64,000 bases of DNA from Ruminococcus flavefaciens (GTDB lineage: Bacteria > Bacillota > Clostridia > Oscillospirales > Ruminococcaceae). A program made the position numbers and the translations under genes. Positions 25,441 to 35,046 of the stretch are shown here, in pieces. The DNA is taken from assembly GCF_900143025.1 (NCBI RefSeq), contig NZ_FRCT01000001.1, positions 1 through 64,000 on the forward strand, written 5' to 3'. Below the pieces are notes generated by a model. The model did not search any database and had not been told where the DNA came from. It worked only from the letters and a program-made list of their open reading frames with translations. Every line of letters begins with the position of its first letter. Position 1 is the stretch's first letter.

Positions 25441-27372
25441 ATGAGTCAGCAGAACAACAACTACGATGAAAACGACATACAAGTCCTTGAAGGACTTGAA
25501 GCGGTCCGCAAAAGACCCGGTATGTACATCGGCTCGACAGGTCCCGGGGGACTCCATCACCTCGTTTACGAGATAGTGGACAACTCTATCGACGAAGCTC
25601 TGGCAGGCTACTGTACAGAGATAACTGTTGAGATACTTGAAGGAGATATTATCCGCGTTTCCGATAACGGACGTGGTATACCTGTAGGTATCCACCCGAA
25701 GGAAGGCATCTCCGCAGCAACCGTTGTTTATACCATACTCCACGCAGGCGGTAAGTTCGGCGGCGGCGGATATAAGGTATCAGGCGGTCTCCACGGTGTC
25801 GGAGCTTCTGTAGTTAACGCTCTTTCCGAATGGCTGGAGCTTACCGTAAAGGACGGCGAGCACGTATACTTCCAGCGTTTTGAGCGCGGTCACTATGACG
25901 AACAGCTGAAAATCATCGGAGATACCACAGAAACAGGTACCAGCGTAATGTTCAAGGCTGATGACCAGATATTCGAGACTACTGTTTACAGCTATGAGAT
26001 ACTCCTCAGAAGACTTCGTGAACAGGCTTTCCTCAACGCAGGCATAAAGATAATATTCTCGGATAAGCGCGACAAGGATAATATTATCGGTGAAACTCTC
26101 CACTATGAGGGCGGTATCCGTCAGTTCGTGGAGCATATCCACAAGACCCGCGAGCTTGAAGCTATCAGCGGTGATGTTATATATATTTCAGGTACTCAGG
26201 GCGACTCTTTTGCCGAGATAGCTCTCCAGTACAACGACAGCTACAATGAAGTAATACTTTCATTTGCTAACAATATCCACACCAAGGACGGCGGTTCTCA
26301 CGAAACAGGCTTCAAGAACGCCCTTACCAAGGTAATAAACGATTACGGAATGAAAATGGGCAAGATAAAGGATCCCAAGGACAAGCTGAAGGGCGAGGAT
26401 GTCCGTGAGGGTCTTACAGCCATTATCTCCGTAAAGCTTACAGAATGTGAGTTCGAGGGACAGACAAAGGGTCGTCTCGGAAATCCCGAGGTACGCCCCT
26501 TCATCGAGAAAATGGTACAGGAAAAGCTTATGAATTTCCTGGAGGAAAATCCCGAGACCGCAAACCTTATCTTTGAAAAGAGCTTATCCGCACTTAAAGC
26601 CCGTGAGGCTGCAAAGCGAGCAAGAGAAGCAGAGCGTAAGAAGAACGCCTTCGGCAACGCTTCCATGCCCGAAAAGCTTGCAGACTGCTCTGAGCGTGAC
26701 GCAAGATACACCGAAATATACATCGTCGAGGGAGATTCTGCGGGCGGTTCTGCAAAGCAGGGACGTGACAGACGCTTCCAGGCTATCCTTGCACTCTGGG
26801 GCAAGATGCTCAACGTTGAAAAGGCACGTATCGACAAGATATACGGCAACGACAAGCTTGAGCCTGTAGTTACCGCACTTGGTACAGGTATAGGTGAGGA
26901 TTTCGATATAGAAAAGCTCCGTTACGGCAAAGTCATCATCATGGCTGATGCCGATGTTGACGGTATGCATATCAGAACTCTCCTGCTCACCTTCTTCTTC
27001 CGTTACATGAGACCTCTCATCACCAACGGAAATGTTTATATAGCTCAGCCTCCGCTTTTCAGAGTTGAGCGCAAGAAAAAGGTATACTACGCATTCTCCG
27101 ACGAGGAGCGCGACAAATATATCGCAGAGCTTTCCGAGGAAGGAAAGTACAAGGACGTTGAAGTTCAGCGTTACAAAGGTCTTGGTGAGATGGATCCCGA
27201 GCAGCTCTGGGAGACCACTATGGATCCCGAGCACCGTACTATCGTAAGGATAGGCATGGAGGACGCTTTGAAGGCTGACGAGACATTCAGCATACTCATG
27301 GGCGACAAGGTAGAGCCGCGCCGCCTGTTTATCGAGAAAAACGCTAAATTCGCACAGGATCTTGATATATGA
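25441..27372 (+). CDS. gyrB: DNA gyrase subunit B
   Basis: A 643-residue ATPase subunit. The GHKL domain has [15 protein letters not shown] and GRGIPVG, followed by the transducer. The TOPRIM domain has [15 protein letters not shown] and [19 protein letters not shown], and the C-terminus has [20 protein letters not shown] and ends AKFAQDLDI. Length and motifs are those of gyrase rather than ParE. The start lies directly after the RAYT gene. A small YcxB-like gene separates it from gyrA. Confidence 0.97.
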   Translation: MSQQNNNYDENDIQVLEGLEAVRKRPGMYIGSTGPGGLHHLVYEIVDNSIDEALAGYCTEITVEILEGDIIRVSDNGRGIPVGIHPKEGISAATVVYTILHAGGKFGGGGYKVSGGLHGVGASVVNALSEWLELTVKDGEHVYFQRFERGHYDEQLKIIGDTTETGTSVMFKADDQIFETTVYSYEILLRRLREQAFLNAGIKIIFSDKRDKDNIIGETLHYEGGIRQFVEHIHKTRELEAISGDVIYISGTQGDSFAEIALQYNDSYNEVILSFANNIHTKDGGSHETGFKNALTKVINDYGMKMGKIKDPKDKLKGEDVREGLTAIISVKLTECEFEGQTKGRLGNPEVRPFIEKMVQEKLMNFLEENPETANLIFEKSLSALKAREAAKRAREAERKKNAFGNASMPEKLADCSERDARYTEIYIVEGDSAGGSAKQGRDRRFQAILALWGKMLNVEKARIDKIYGNDKLEPVVTALGTGIGEDFDIEKLRYGKVIIMADADVDGMHIRTLLLTFFFRYMRPLITNGNVYIAQPPLFRVERKKKVYYAFSDEERDKYIAELSEEGKYKDVEVQRYKGLGEMDPEQLWETTMDPEHRTIVRIGMEDALKADETFSILMGDKVEPRRLFIEKNAKFAQDLDI

Positions 27373-27383
27373 TCGGAGCATCT

Positions 27384-27956
27384 ATGGAAAAAAATTACAA
27401 ACTCGAAAAGGAATTCAAGCTTCCTGCGGACACCTTCCGCGAGGCATACAGAGAATTTCAGAAAAAGTTCGTATACCCGAAAAGCAGGGTATATATGATA
27501 ATTTTTGCAGCATTGGCTGTTGGAATACTCATATTCGGCATAATCAACATGAGCGATGCCCCGAAGAAACAGAAGTACATCACATATATTGCTTTTATCA
27601 TGGCAGCAGCCTTTGCTTTCAGAGAGTGGTATACTCCGGAAAAGATGCGCCGAAATCTTACAGACTCGGTGAGATCGCTGGGCGAGCCTGTATATAAAAT
27701 AGGCGTAGGTGACAAATATGTAGATATATCTACAGTTTCCGAGGATCTCAGCAATGTTCCCGAGGAAGAAAGAGAAACTGCACAGAATGAAGACCCTCTC
27801 CCCGAAAAGACAAGACTGAAAGTCGATGAAGGCTTTCAGCTCATGGAATATGACAAATTTTTCCTGATGCTTGCAGGAAAGGAGTCATTCTACATACTTC
27901 CGAAGGACGGCTTTTCCGAGTCCGAGCTTGAAATAGTCAGAGGGACTGTAAAGTAA
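27384..27956 (+). CDS. YcxB-like membrane protein
   Basis: A 190-residue protein with two membrane helices at about 35-55 and 60-80 (VYMIIFAALAVGILIFGII; KYITYIAFIMAAAFAFREW), then a soluble domain ending LAGKESFYILPKDGFSE. That ending is the hallmark of YcxB-like C-terminal domains. I choose the ATG at 27384, five bases after GGAG. An earlier ATG at 27369 overlaps the gyrB stop and lacks a proper site. Function unknown. It lies between gyrB and gyrA in the same transcript. Confidence 0.75.
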   Translation: MEKNYKLEKEFKLPADTFREAYREFQKKFVYPKSRVYMIIFAALAVGILIFGIINMSDAPKKQKYITYIAFIMAAAFAFREWYTPEKMRRNLTDSVRSLGEPVYKIGVGDKYVDISTVSEDLSNVPEEERETAQNEDPLPEKTRLKVDEGFQLMEYDKFFLMLAGKESFYILPKDGFSESELEIVRGTVK

Positions 27957-28041
27957 TTTTATTCAGGAATATAATTGCAGCATCAGCCTGCCGTATCTAC
28001 ATAGAAAAAATACATAATATCTCGACTGGAGGTAAAAAATT

Positions 28042-30672
28042 TTGCTATATCAGGACAATTCAAAGGTAATAAATACCGAGATAGTTGACGAAATGGAAAA
28101 TTCCATGCTCAATTATGCCATGTCGGTAATTGTTTCCAGAGCACTTCCCGATGTAAGAGACGGTCTGAAGCCCGTACACAGAAGAATACTGTATACGCTC
28201 CATGAAAACGGACTTACTCCCGAGAAGCCATACCGTAAGTGTGCCGATACAGTCGGTGCGGTTCTGGGACGTTATCATCCACACGGCGATGCATCGGTAT
28301 ATGACGCACTTGTAAGACTTGCGCAGGATTTCTCTATGCGCTATCCCCTTGTTGACGGTCACGGAAACTTCGGTTCCATCGACGGCGACGGCCCTGCGGC
28401 TTACCGTTATACCGAGGCTAAAATGGCAAGGCTCACACTTGATATGCTCACGGATATCAACAAGGAGACCGTTGACTTTACATCGAACTACGACGACCGT
28501 CTGAAAGAGCCTGTGGTACTTCCTTCCCGTTTCCCTAACCTTCTGGTAAACGGCTCTGTAGGTATCGCAGTAGGTATGGCTACAAATATACCTCCCCACA
28601 ATCTCGGAGAGGTAATTGACGCATTACAGCTCCTTATAGACGACCCCGACTGCACCCTTGAACAGCTCATGGAGCACATTCAGGGACCTGATTTCCCAAC
28701 AGGCGGTATAATCATGGGCAGAGCAGGCATACGTGCTGCTTATGCTACAGGAAAGGGCAAGATAACTCTGCGCAGCCGTACTCACTTCGAGGAGATAAAG
28801 GGCAGAAACTGCATCATAATCGACGAGATACCTTATATGCTCCGTAAGGAGAGACTTCTCAAGAGCATCAATCAGCTTGCAAGAGACAAGCGTATCGAGG
28901 GACTTTACGACCTCCGCGACGAGTCCGACAAGGACGGTATGAGAGTAGTTATCGAGCTGAAAAAGGACGCTATACCTAATATCGTTCTCAACAAGCTCTT
29001 TGCGCTCACACAGCTTCAGGACACAGTCGGCATAATCATGCTGGCTCTCGTAAACAACGAGCCTAAGATACTAACACTGAAGCAGATGCTCCAGCACTAC
29101 CTTGATTTCCAGGTAGACGTAATACAGAGAAGAACCCGCTTCGACCTGAGAAAGGCTCTCGAAAGAGCTCATATTTTACAGGGCTTCGTGCTTGCTGCTG
29201 ATTATATCGACGAGGTTATCGCAATAATCCGTTCAAGTGCAACTGTACAGGACGCAAAGACACGTATGATGGAGCGTTTCAGCGATGTTGATATGTCTGC
29301 ACTTCTTGACCGTGCTCAGTACGATCTTACAGGACTTCACATCGAAGCTCAGACAGGTCTTTCCGAGGAACAGGCTGAGGCTATCGTACAGATGCGTTTA
29401 GGACAGCTCACAGGTCTCGAAAGACAGAAGATAACCGATGAACTTTACGGACTTCTCACAAAGATATCCGATTATGAGGATATCCTTGCAGATGTGAACC
29501 GTGTTTACGGCATAATCCTTGATGACCTCAATACTATCCGCAAAAAGTTCAGCGACAAGCGCCGTACAGACATCGAAAATGTCAGCGGTGAGGTGGATAT
29601 CGAGGACCTTATCCCCGAGGAGGACTGCGTTGTAACTCTTACAAACAACGGCTATATCAAGCGTATGCCGCTTACAGAGTACAAGACACAGCACCGCGGC
29701 GGACGCGGAATAACAGGTATGAAGCAGCGTGATGAGGACTTCGTTGAGGAAATGTTCATCTGCGGCTCACATGACAATATCCTGTTCATATCCAACAAGG
29801 GTATCATGTACAAGCTGAAATGCTATGAGATACCTGACGGTTCAAAGGCATCAAGAGGATTTAACCTCATAAATCTGCTTCCTCTCACAGAAAATGAGAA
29901 GATAGCTGCAATGATAAAGACCACTGACTTCGGTGACGACAAGTTCATCACTATGGTCACAAAGAACGGCAAGATAAAGAGGACTAACCTTTCACTTTAC
30001 AAGAATGTCCGCAAGAACGGTCTTATCGCTATAGGACTTGACGAGGGCGACGAGATAGAGGGAGTCCGCATGACAGACGGCAACGCTCAGCTCTTTGTTG
30101 CAACTCATAACGGTATGGTTATCCGTCTTGAAGAGAGCAAGATGAGAGCACTTTCACGTTCGGCTCACGGCGTAAGAGCTATAAAGCTCCGCGACGGCGA
30201 CTATGTTGTAAGCATGGCAAGAGTACGTGAGGGAGCAACTCTCCTGACAGTTACCGAAAACGGCTACGGAAAGCGTACAGAGCTTGAAAGCTACCGTATA
30301 CAGAACCGCGGCGGCTACGGACTTACAAACTACAAGGTCGATGATATACGCGGACACGTCTGCGGCATCAAGATAGTTGACGAGGAGGACGATATAATCC
30401 TCGTATCAAGCGACGGCATCATTATCAGAATACTTGCAAGCGATATCCGTGTAATGGGACGTATCGCAAAGGGCGTTCGCGTAATGAGAGTCAGCGAGGG
30501 TGCAAATGTAGTTGCATTCACCCGTGCAGAGCATGACGATAATGCCGAGACCGAAAAAGTGGAGCAGCTCACAGAAGAGCAGGCAAAGGCTGCGGAAGCT
30601 GAGGCTGCACTTGAAGAGCAGAACGAGGTAATAATCGAAGCAGACTCTGAGGACGAGGAGAATGAGGAATAA
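28042..30672 (+). CDS. gyrA: DNA gyrase subunit A
   Basis: An 876-residue subunit starting at a TTG preceded by GGAGG. The N-terminal winged helix begins at NYAMSVIVSRALPDVRDGLKPVHRRI. The quinolone-determining region includes HPHGDASVYDALVRLAQDF, and the catalytic tyrosine lies in AAYRYTEAKM. The GyrA box that identifies gyrase is QHRGGRG at 550-556, at the start of the beta-pinwheel. The C-terminus is a ~45-residue acidic tail (EADSEDEENEE). Its end overlaps the next gene by 11 bases. Confidence 0.97.
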   Translation: MLYQDNSKVINTEIVDEMENSMLNYAMSVIVSRALPDVRDGLKPVHRRILYTLHENGLTPEKPYRKCADTVGAVLGRYHPHGDASVYDALVRLAQDFSMRYPLVDGHGNFGSIDGDGPAAYRYTEAKMARLTLDMLTDINKETVDFTSNYDDRLKEPVVLPSRFPNLLVNGSVGIAVGMATNIPPHNLGEVIDALQLLIDDPDCTLEQLMEHIQGPDFPTGGIIMGRAGIRAAYATGKGKITLRSRTHFEEIKGRNCIIIDEIPYMLRKERLLKSINQLARDKRIEGLYDLRDESDKDGMRVVIELKKDAIPNIVLNKLFALTQLQDTVGIIMLALVNNEPKILTLKQMLQHYLDFQVDVIQRRTRFDLRKALERAHILQGFVLAADYIDEVIAIIRSSATVQDAKTRMMERFSDVDMSALLDRAQYDLTGLHIEAQTGLSEEQAEAIVQMRLGQLTGLERQKITDELYGLLTKISDYEDILADVNRVYGIILDDLNTIRKKFSDKRRTDIENVSGEVDIEDLIPEEDCVVTLTNNGYIKRMPLTEYKTQHRGGRGITGMKQRDEDFVEEMFICGSHDNILFISNKGIMYKLKCYEIPDGSKASRGFNLINLLPLTENEKIAAMIKTTDFGDDKFITMVTKNGKIKRTNLSLYKNVRKNGLIAIGLDEGDEIEGVRMTDGNAQLFVATHNGMVIRLEESKMRALSRSAHGVRAIKLRDGDYVVSMARVREGATLLTVTENGYGKRTELESYRIQNRGGYGLTNYKVDDIRGHVCGIKIVDEEDDIILVSSDGIIIRILASDIRVMGRIAKGVRVMRVSEGANVVAFTRAEHDDNAETEKVEQLTEEQAKAAEAEAALEEQNEVIIEADSEDEENEE

Positions 30673-31126
30673 GACTGAAAGGAGCTTTCTTAAATTCAGG
30701 GAAAGTCCCTTTACAGCACTTGTAATAACGGTGCTGAGCCTTTTCTGTCAGTTTCTGAACTGGTTTGCATACGAAAAAATAGGTTACGTATGGGGCATCA
30801 CATTAGTGACGCCCCTCGTAATATGTGCAATGTATCATGCCGTACAGCTTGACGGCGGATGCGAGGGCAGTTTTTCGCGGCGGTTCTTTTTTTTATTTTC
30901 GGTGGTGATACCGCTTCTTACGGGGATACTGCTGACAGTGATAATGCTGCTTTCAGCACCTGAGATAAGCGTATTTTCGCCAGAAGCCGAGTACAAAGGA
31001 ACGGTCCGCGAGGCAATAGCCACCTATGCCGGCAGATTTATTTTTACATCGCTGTATCTGCTGATATTTGCGGTAATAGATCATTTTATACTGAAAAGAC
31101 TTGATGAAAAAAGGAAAACACAGTGA
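30662..31126 (+). CDS. Putative four-helix membrane protein
   Basis: A 154-residue protein with four predicted membrane helices, at about 15-33, 40-60, 74-96 and 122-146, and positively charged ends (N-terminal RNKTERSFLKFRES, C-terminal KRLDEKRKTQ). No family recognised. It overlaps gyrA at its start and the phosphoesterase at its end (GTGA), so it is co-translated with both. A real gene is likely because of the couplings and the clean hydrophobic pattern. Confidence 0.65.
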   Translation: MRNKTERSFLKFRESPFTALVITVLSLFCQFLNWFAYEKIGYVWGITLVTPLVICAMYHAVQLDGGCEGSFSRRFFFLFSVVIPLLTGILLTVIMLLSAPEISVFSPEAEYKGTVREAIATYAGRFIFTSLYLLIFAVIDHFILKRLDEKRKTQ

Positions 31127-31923
31127 AATACATTATATTTATCGTTATTATACTGTTTGTGGCATATGCTGTTTTTGAAAATTTCTGTATTCTCACAATA
31201 AGGCGTGAAAAACTCGGAAAAGGCGTAAAAATAGTACACCTTTCCGATCTGCACAGAAGGCGTTTCGGGGTAAATAATATAAGGCTCTGCGAAAAGGTAA
31301 AGGAGCAGTTTCCCGACATTATAATACTCAGCGGCGACCTTATAACCAGATATGAACAGGATCTTTCCTGTGCTGAGGCTACTCTGAAGGCACTTTGCAG
31401 AATAGCTCCCGTATTTATGATATATGGCAATCACGAGCAGAGCATTTCCGAGGCAATGCGTCCCGAATTTGAAGCTATGCTGGAAAGAAGTCACGTTATA
31501 CTGCTGAAAAACGACTGCTCCGAGATAAATGTCAACGGCAGACACCTGAAAATATACGGACTCCTTGAGGATTACGGAGTATACAAGAAAAACGGCGGCT
31601 ACAGGGAGCTTGACACAATAAAGACTGCCGACCTTGAAAGGCTTTTGGGAAAGTGTCCCGAGGGCGAGGTGCTGCTCATGGCGCATAATCCTTTTTTCGG
31701 GGAAGCATATGCGGAATGGGGAGCAAAGTACACCTTCAGCGGTCATGTTCACGGCGGTGCAGTGCGTATTTTCGGTATTGCAATGCTTTCTCCCGAGAGA
31801 AAATTCTTTCCTAAATATGCAAAAGGAGTCTATAACATCGGCGGTATGAAGCTGCTTGTGTCGGCTGGTCTGGGAAAGCTGAGACTTTTTGATCCGCCTG
31901 AGATAGTAGTCTATGAGATATGA
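31123..31923 (+). CDS. Membrane-anchored metallophosphoesterase
   Basis: A 266-residue calcineurin-like phosphoesterase of the YkuE/YaeI type. The N-terminal helix at ~3-20 anchors it. Metal-binding motifs are VHLSDLHRRRFG, ILSGDLITR, YGNHEQS, LMAHNP and the final SGHVHGGAVR. Relatives act on phospholipid head groups or UDP-diacylglucosamine. The exact substrate is unknown. It starts with a GTG overlapping the upstream membrane protein gene. Confidence 0.9.
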   Translation: MKYIIFIVIILFVAYAVFENFCILTIRREKLGKGVKIVHLSDLHRRRFGVNNIRLCEKVKEQFPDIIILSGDLITRYEQDLSCAEATLKALCRIAPVFMIYGNHEQSISEAMRPEFEAMLERSHVILLKNDCSEINVNGRHLKIYGLLEDYGVYKKNGGYRELDTIKTADLERLLGKCPEGEVLLMAHNPFFGEAYAEWGAKYTFSGHVHGGAVRIFGIAMLSPERKFFPKYAKGVYNIGGMKLLVSAGLGKLRLFDPPEIVVYEI

Positions 31924-31925
31924 AT

Positions 31926-32540
31926 TTACGCCGAAAATACGGCAAATATAATTAGAAGCAATCCTCCTGCCCATGAGAGATCATGGCGCAGAGAGGATAT
32001 TTTTCTGCCCGTAAAAGAGCCGAGTGAAAGTGCGGCAGCTCCGCAGACAAAGGCTGCTGAAAATGCTGTAAACGGCGATATATCGCCGTAACCGCAGCTT
32101 ATTCCCGTTGCGGCGGAGTCAAGTGAGCTTGCAAGTGCAAGGGCGGCAGCTTCACCTGCGGATATGAGCTTTGAGTGGTCGGCATCTGCGGCAGTATCAT
32201 CGAGGTAAAGCTTTAATATAAGGGGACTGCCGCCCATTTTTACCGAAAGCTCACCTCTGTCGGAGATACGTCGGATAAGGCTTCTCACGAGGCTTTTTGC
32301 GATAGTAAGAGCTCCAAGAGTTATGAGTACGGCAGCTCCGCATAATCTGAATATACCGAGAGGAACAATACTGCACAGGAGCTGTGAAAAGGCTATGGAT
32401 ATACCGAGTACGGCAGCGCATATAAAGTCTATGACAGCAGCCGACAGTATCGGTATTTTTATGCCGCTGTTGCAGCAGGCTGCGGCGGCAAGGAATGTAT
32501 CAATACTTACAATGAATGCGAGGAATATTTCTTTCAGCAA
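31926..32540 (-). CDS. ytaF: YtaF-like sporulation membrane protein
   Basis: A 204-residue membrane protein with six helices in two repeats, AFIVSIDTFLAAAACC and ALALASSLDSAATGISCG, each carrying the S-hydrophobic-D motif of the MntP/YtaF cation-transporter superfamily. The central loop YLDDTAADADHSKLISAGEA matches the YtaF form (LDD...D.S..IS..EA). I start it at a TTG at 32540, seven bases after GGAGGTG. An upstream ATG would read through that ribosome-binding site. YtaF is a sporulation gene of unknown mechanism. Confidence 0.8.
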   Translation of the reverse strand: MLKEIFLAFIVSIDTFLAAAACCNSGIKIPILSAAVIDFICAAVLGISIAFSQLLCSIVPLGIFRLCGAAVLITLGALTIAKSLVRSLIRRISDRGELSVKMGGSPLILKLYLDDTAADADHSKLISAGEAAALALASSLDSAATGISCGYGDISPFTAFSAAFVCGAAALSLGSFTGRKISSLRHDLSWAGGLLLIIFAVFSA

Positions 32541-32638
32541 AGCATTACACCTCCGCATTATCATATGCGGTGAGTAAGATTTTAGTGAGTAGTAGGACTG
32601 GCGTCCACGACAGCCCACCTATTCCGAAATAACCATAT

Positions 32639-32750
32639 GTAGGGGCTGATGCCCACATCAGCCCCTACGACTTACTGGCGGACTGCCAAAGGCAGCCCCT
32701 ACATTTTGATACATCTGCGCAAGCAGACACATTAACTCTCAACTAATAAA
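32639..32750. repeat. Compound hairpin-repeat block
   Basis: This 112-base block holds GTAGGGGCTGATGCCC/ATCAGCCCCTAC, then a ~68-base unit (32683-32748) with GGCAGCCCCTACATTTTGAT, a GTCTGCTT..GCAGA-type hairpin and AACTCTCAACT. The ~68-base unit recurs inverted at 41714-41781 with only a few differences. The rest of the 32541-32802 gap holds a degraded copy near 32590 and no gene. Confidence 0.7.
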
Positions 32751-32802
32751 ACGTGTTCTGTTATGTAATAATAAATTTGATATGCAAAATTATTATTTTT
32801 TA

Positions 32803-32831
32803 TTGACTTTCCGAGGAAATACGGGTATAAT
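32803..32831 (+). promoter_or_regulatory. Promoter of isomerase-like gene and nrdR
   Basis: TTGACT (32803-32808), 17 bases, TATAAT (32826-32831), 36 bases before the start codon. Confidence 0.75.
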
Positions 32832-32866
32832 TAAAATATATTAAATTTTTGCAGGGAGGGGTTGAA

Positions 32867-33670
32867 TTGATAGCAGGTGTTTCTACAGCTTGCCTGTATC
32901 CGAAACCCCTTGAGGAAGCACTTTACGACCTTGCGTTAAACGGTGTTTCCTGTGTGGAGATATTTATAAATACTCATTCTGAGCTTAAAAAGGGCTATGC
33001 TCACGGAATGGCAAATCTGCTGAAAAGATTTGATGTAAGGTGTCCTTCTGTACACCCTTTTACCTGTGAGATAGAACCTCTTATGTTCTTTTCGGAATAT
33101 GAGCGCAGAATGAATGATATACTTGAATATTACAAGCTGTACTTCCGTTTTATGAACATCGTGGGAGCAAATGTTTTCGTATTTCACGGCGGAAAGCCGT
33201 CATCTGTGTGTACTCCCGAGCTTTACTGTGAAAGGTATTCAAGGCTTTATCGTCTTGGCAGGGAGTTTGGTGTTACGGTAGCTGTGGAAAATGTATCACG
33301 GTGCAAGAGCGGTTCGTCAGCGTTTGTAAAAGAAATAAAGAATATGCTGGGCAATGAGTTTGCCTTTGTGCTTGATACAAAGCAGGCGATACGTTCAAAC
33401 GAAAATCCTATGAAATTTCTCGATATAGTCGGCGATAAGATAGCTCATGTACACATAAGCGACTCGGGAGAAATGGGAGACTGTCTGCTCATAGGCAGAG
33501 GCAGGTTTAATTTCAAACAGTTTTTTGAAAAGCTGAATGGATATAATCCCGATTGCAGTGTAGTCCTTGAGCTTTACAGAAGCGGTTTTTCAGGCATAAG
33601 CGATCTTATTTCCAGCTACAACATACTCACGAAAATGACCGAGCCTTACGGCGGGGAGCAGAAAATATGA
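32867..33670 (+). CDS. Sugar phosphate isomerase/epimerase-like TIM barrel protein
   Basis: A 267-residue xylose-isomerase-like/AP-endonuclease-2-like barrel: AGVSTACLYPKPLEEALYDL, NGVSCVEIFINTHSEL, VFHGGKPS, VAVENVSRC, FVLDTKQAIRS, AHVHISD and VVLELYRSGF. The metal ligands E (VEN), D (LDT), H (VHISD) and the final E (LELY) are in place. Substrate unknown. The start is a TTG at 32867, six bases after GGGAGGGG, rather than a TTG 18 bases upstream that lies before that site. It overlaps nrdR by four bases. Confidence 0.82.
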   Translation: MIAGVSTACLYPKPLEEALYDLALNGVSCVEIFINTHSELKKGYAHGMANLLKRFDVRCPSVHPFTCEIEPLMFFSEYERRMNDILEYYKLYFRFMNIVGANVFVFHGGKPSSVCTPELYCERYSRLYRLGREFGVTVAVENVSRCKSGSSAFVKEIKNMLGNEFAFVLDTKQAIRSNENPMKFLDIVGDKIAHVHISDSGEMGDCLLIGRGRFNFKQFFEKLNGYNPDCSVVLELYRSGFSGISDLISSYNILTKMTEPYGGEQKI

Positions 33671-34143
33671 AATGTCCTTACTGTGGATTTGAAGACCTTA
33701 AAGTTATAGACTCACGTCCTGCAGAAGACAAAACAAGGCGCAGGCGTGAATGTACAAGATGCGGAGAAAGATTTACTACCTATGAAGCAGTAGAGGTACC
33801 GCTTTTAATGGTGGAAAAACGCGACGGAAGCGTACAGCTTTTCGATAAGACAAAGCTTATAAACGGCATAGTTTCCGCAATAAAAAAGAGACCTGTCTCT
33901 GCGGAAAAGGTTACTGAGATAGCTAACTATGTTGAGAATTATTACGCAAATGCATTGAGAACAGTTGCAAAATCCTCGGAAATAGGCGAGCTGGTCCTTG
34001 AAAGACTCAGGGATATAGACCCTATCTCCTACATAAGATTTGCATCTGTATATAAGGATTTCACTGATATCGACAGCTTTGTAGCCGCTATCAGCGAATT
34101 TAACGAAAAGTGTGAAAGATCGGAGAAAGGCTCCGATCAGTAA
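33667..34143 (+). CDS. nrdR: Transcriptional repressor NrdR
   Basis: A 158-residue regulator of ribonucleotide reductase genes. The N-terminal zinc ribbon has CPYCG at the start and CTRCGERFTTYE, and an ATP-cone domain from ~50 to 140 contains MVEKRDGSVQLFDKTKLINGI. Length and motifs are standard. Its start overlaps the upstream isomerase-like gene. No ribonucleotide reductase gene is in the window. Confidence 0.96.
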   Translation: MKCPYCGFEDLKVIDSRPAEDKTRRRRECTRCGERFTTYEAVEVPLLMVEKRDGSVQLFDKTKLINGIVSAIKKRPVSAEKVTEIANYVENYYANALRTVAKSSEIGELVLERLRDIDPISYIRFASVYKDFTDIDSFVAAISEFNEKCERSEKGSDQ

Positions 34144-34162
34144 ATAATGGAGGTATATTTGT

Positions 34163-34546
34163 ATGGATAATCTTGAAAACATTCTCGAACAGTTCAATGA
34201 CCTGGACACTGAAAGGACATTTAACGACTATGATTCGAACAAAAGCGGCGTTTTCGCTATTTTTGCGTATCTGCTGCCTATTCTTTTCTTCCTGCCCTAT
34301 GTAAGTGACAATAATTCCGCATACTGTAAATTTCACTCAAATCAGAGCTTTATATGGCTGCTTACTGTCATAGTTGTGGGAATACTTTGCTCCATTTTAG
34401 GACTGGTCCCTATAATAGGCTTCATCGCAAAAAGAATATTCTTTCCTTTGTTCGTGCTTGCTGTTGACCTTGCATTCGTTGTTGGCAGCTTAAAGGGCAA
34501 GGCATACAGACTCCCCTTCGTAGGAAGTCTTATAAACATATTCTGA
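34163..34546 (+). CDS. Small Tic20/DUF4870-like membrane protein
   Basis: A 127-residue protein with a soluble, acidic 30-residue N-terminus, then three membrane helices (FAIFAYLLPILFFLPYV; SFIWLLTVIVVGILCSILG; FPLFVLAVDLAFVVG) with the conserved CKFHSNQSF between the first two. That motif (.FH..Q) is typical of DUF4870/Tic20-like proteins. Function unknown. It lies 19 bases after nrdR with GGAGG at the start. Confidence 0.75.
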   Translation: MDNLENILEQFNDLDTERTFNDYDSNKSGVFAIFAYLLPILFFLPYVSDNNSAYCKFHSNQSFIWLLTVIVVGILCSILGLVPIIGFIAKRIFFPLFVLAVDLAFVVGSLKGKAYRLPFVGSLINIF

Positions 34547-34547
34547 T

Positions 34548-34955
34548 TCAGCTCACAGGCATTCTGATGCTGCCGCCGTCCTCGCTGTAGACCATTGAGG
34601 CGACAGCTTTATCATCGCATACCAGTAATTCTGCAAGCATTTTCATGTTCTCGGGACTGTAATTCTTTACCTCATAGGTATAAAGTCTTGCACTTCTTCC
34701 CGAGTATTCACGCAGAGGCAGACCCTGTCTGTCCTGCATTTCGGCATATTCCTCATAGATATCCGAAAACTCATGGGGTATTATTATATCCCTTTCGGAT
34801 ATTTCTTCCACCTCCCAGCCGTGAGAAGCAAAATAGCCTATGCGCTGAGAAGCATCAGCGGCTTGTGGAAGCTGTGGTGGGATAGCTTCATTTTTTCCGC
34901 AGGAAGCAAGAGCAAATGCGGCTGCGGCAAATACCATAAAAGTGAATTTTTTCAT
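34548..34955 (-). CDS. Putative lipoprotein
   Basis: A 135-residue protein starting MKKFTFMVFAAAAFALASCGKNE, a classic lipoprotein signal with the lipobox cysteine in LASC. The ATG at 34955 is preferred over an in-frame start 15 codons upstream because the signal peptide begins there. The mature part is mixed alpha/beta with no recognised domain. It converges with the DUF4870-like gene, with one base between stops. Confidence 0.7.
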   Translation of the reverse strand: MKKFTFMVFAAAAFALASCGKNEAIPPQLPQAADASQRIGYFASHGWEVEEISERDIIIPHEFSDIYEEYAEMQDRQGLPLREYSGRSARLYTYEVKNYSPENMKMLAELLVCDDKAVASMVYSEDGGSIRMPVS

Positions 34956-35046
34956 GTGAGACAACTCCGTTTCCGATATGACGTATACAGGGCATATCAA
35001 TACATCTTATTCGCAGAGGGCGGAATATATTCCGAAGGGAGAAGCA

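Noticed and set aside
26584..27381. Long open frame antisense to gyrB
   Set aside because: It lies wholly opposite the conserved TOPRIM and C-terminal codons of gyrB, has no ribosome-binding site and no family resemblance; an artefact of the codon bias of the real gene.
31081..31974. 297-residue open frame antisense to the phosphoesterase
   Set aside because: The plus-strand gene has all metal-binding motifs; the antisense product is tyrosine/serine-rich noise.
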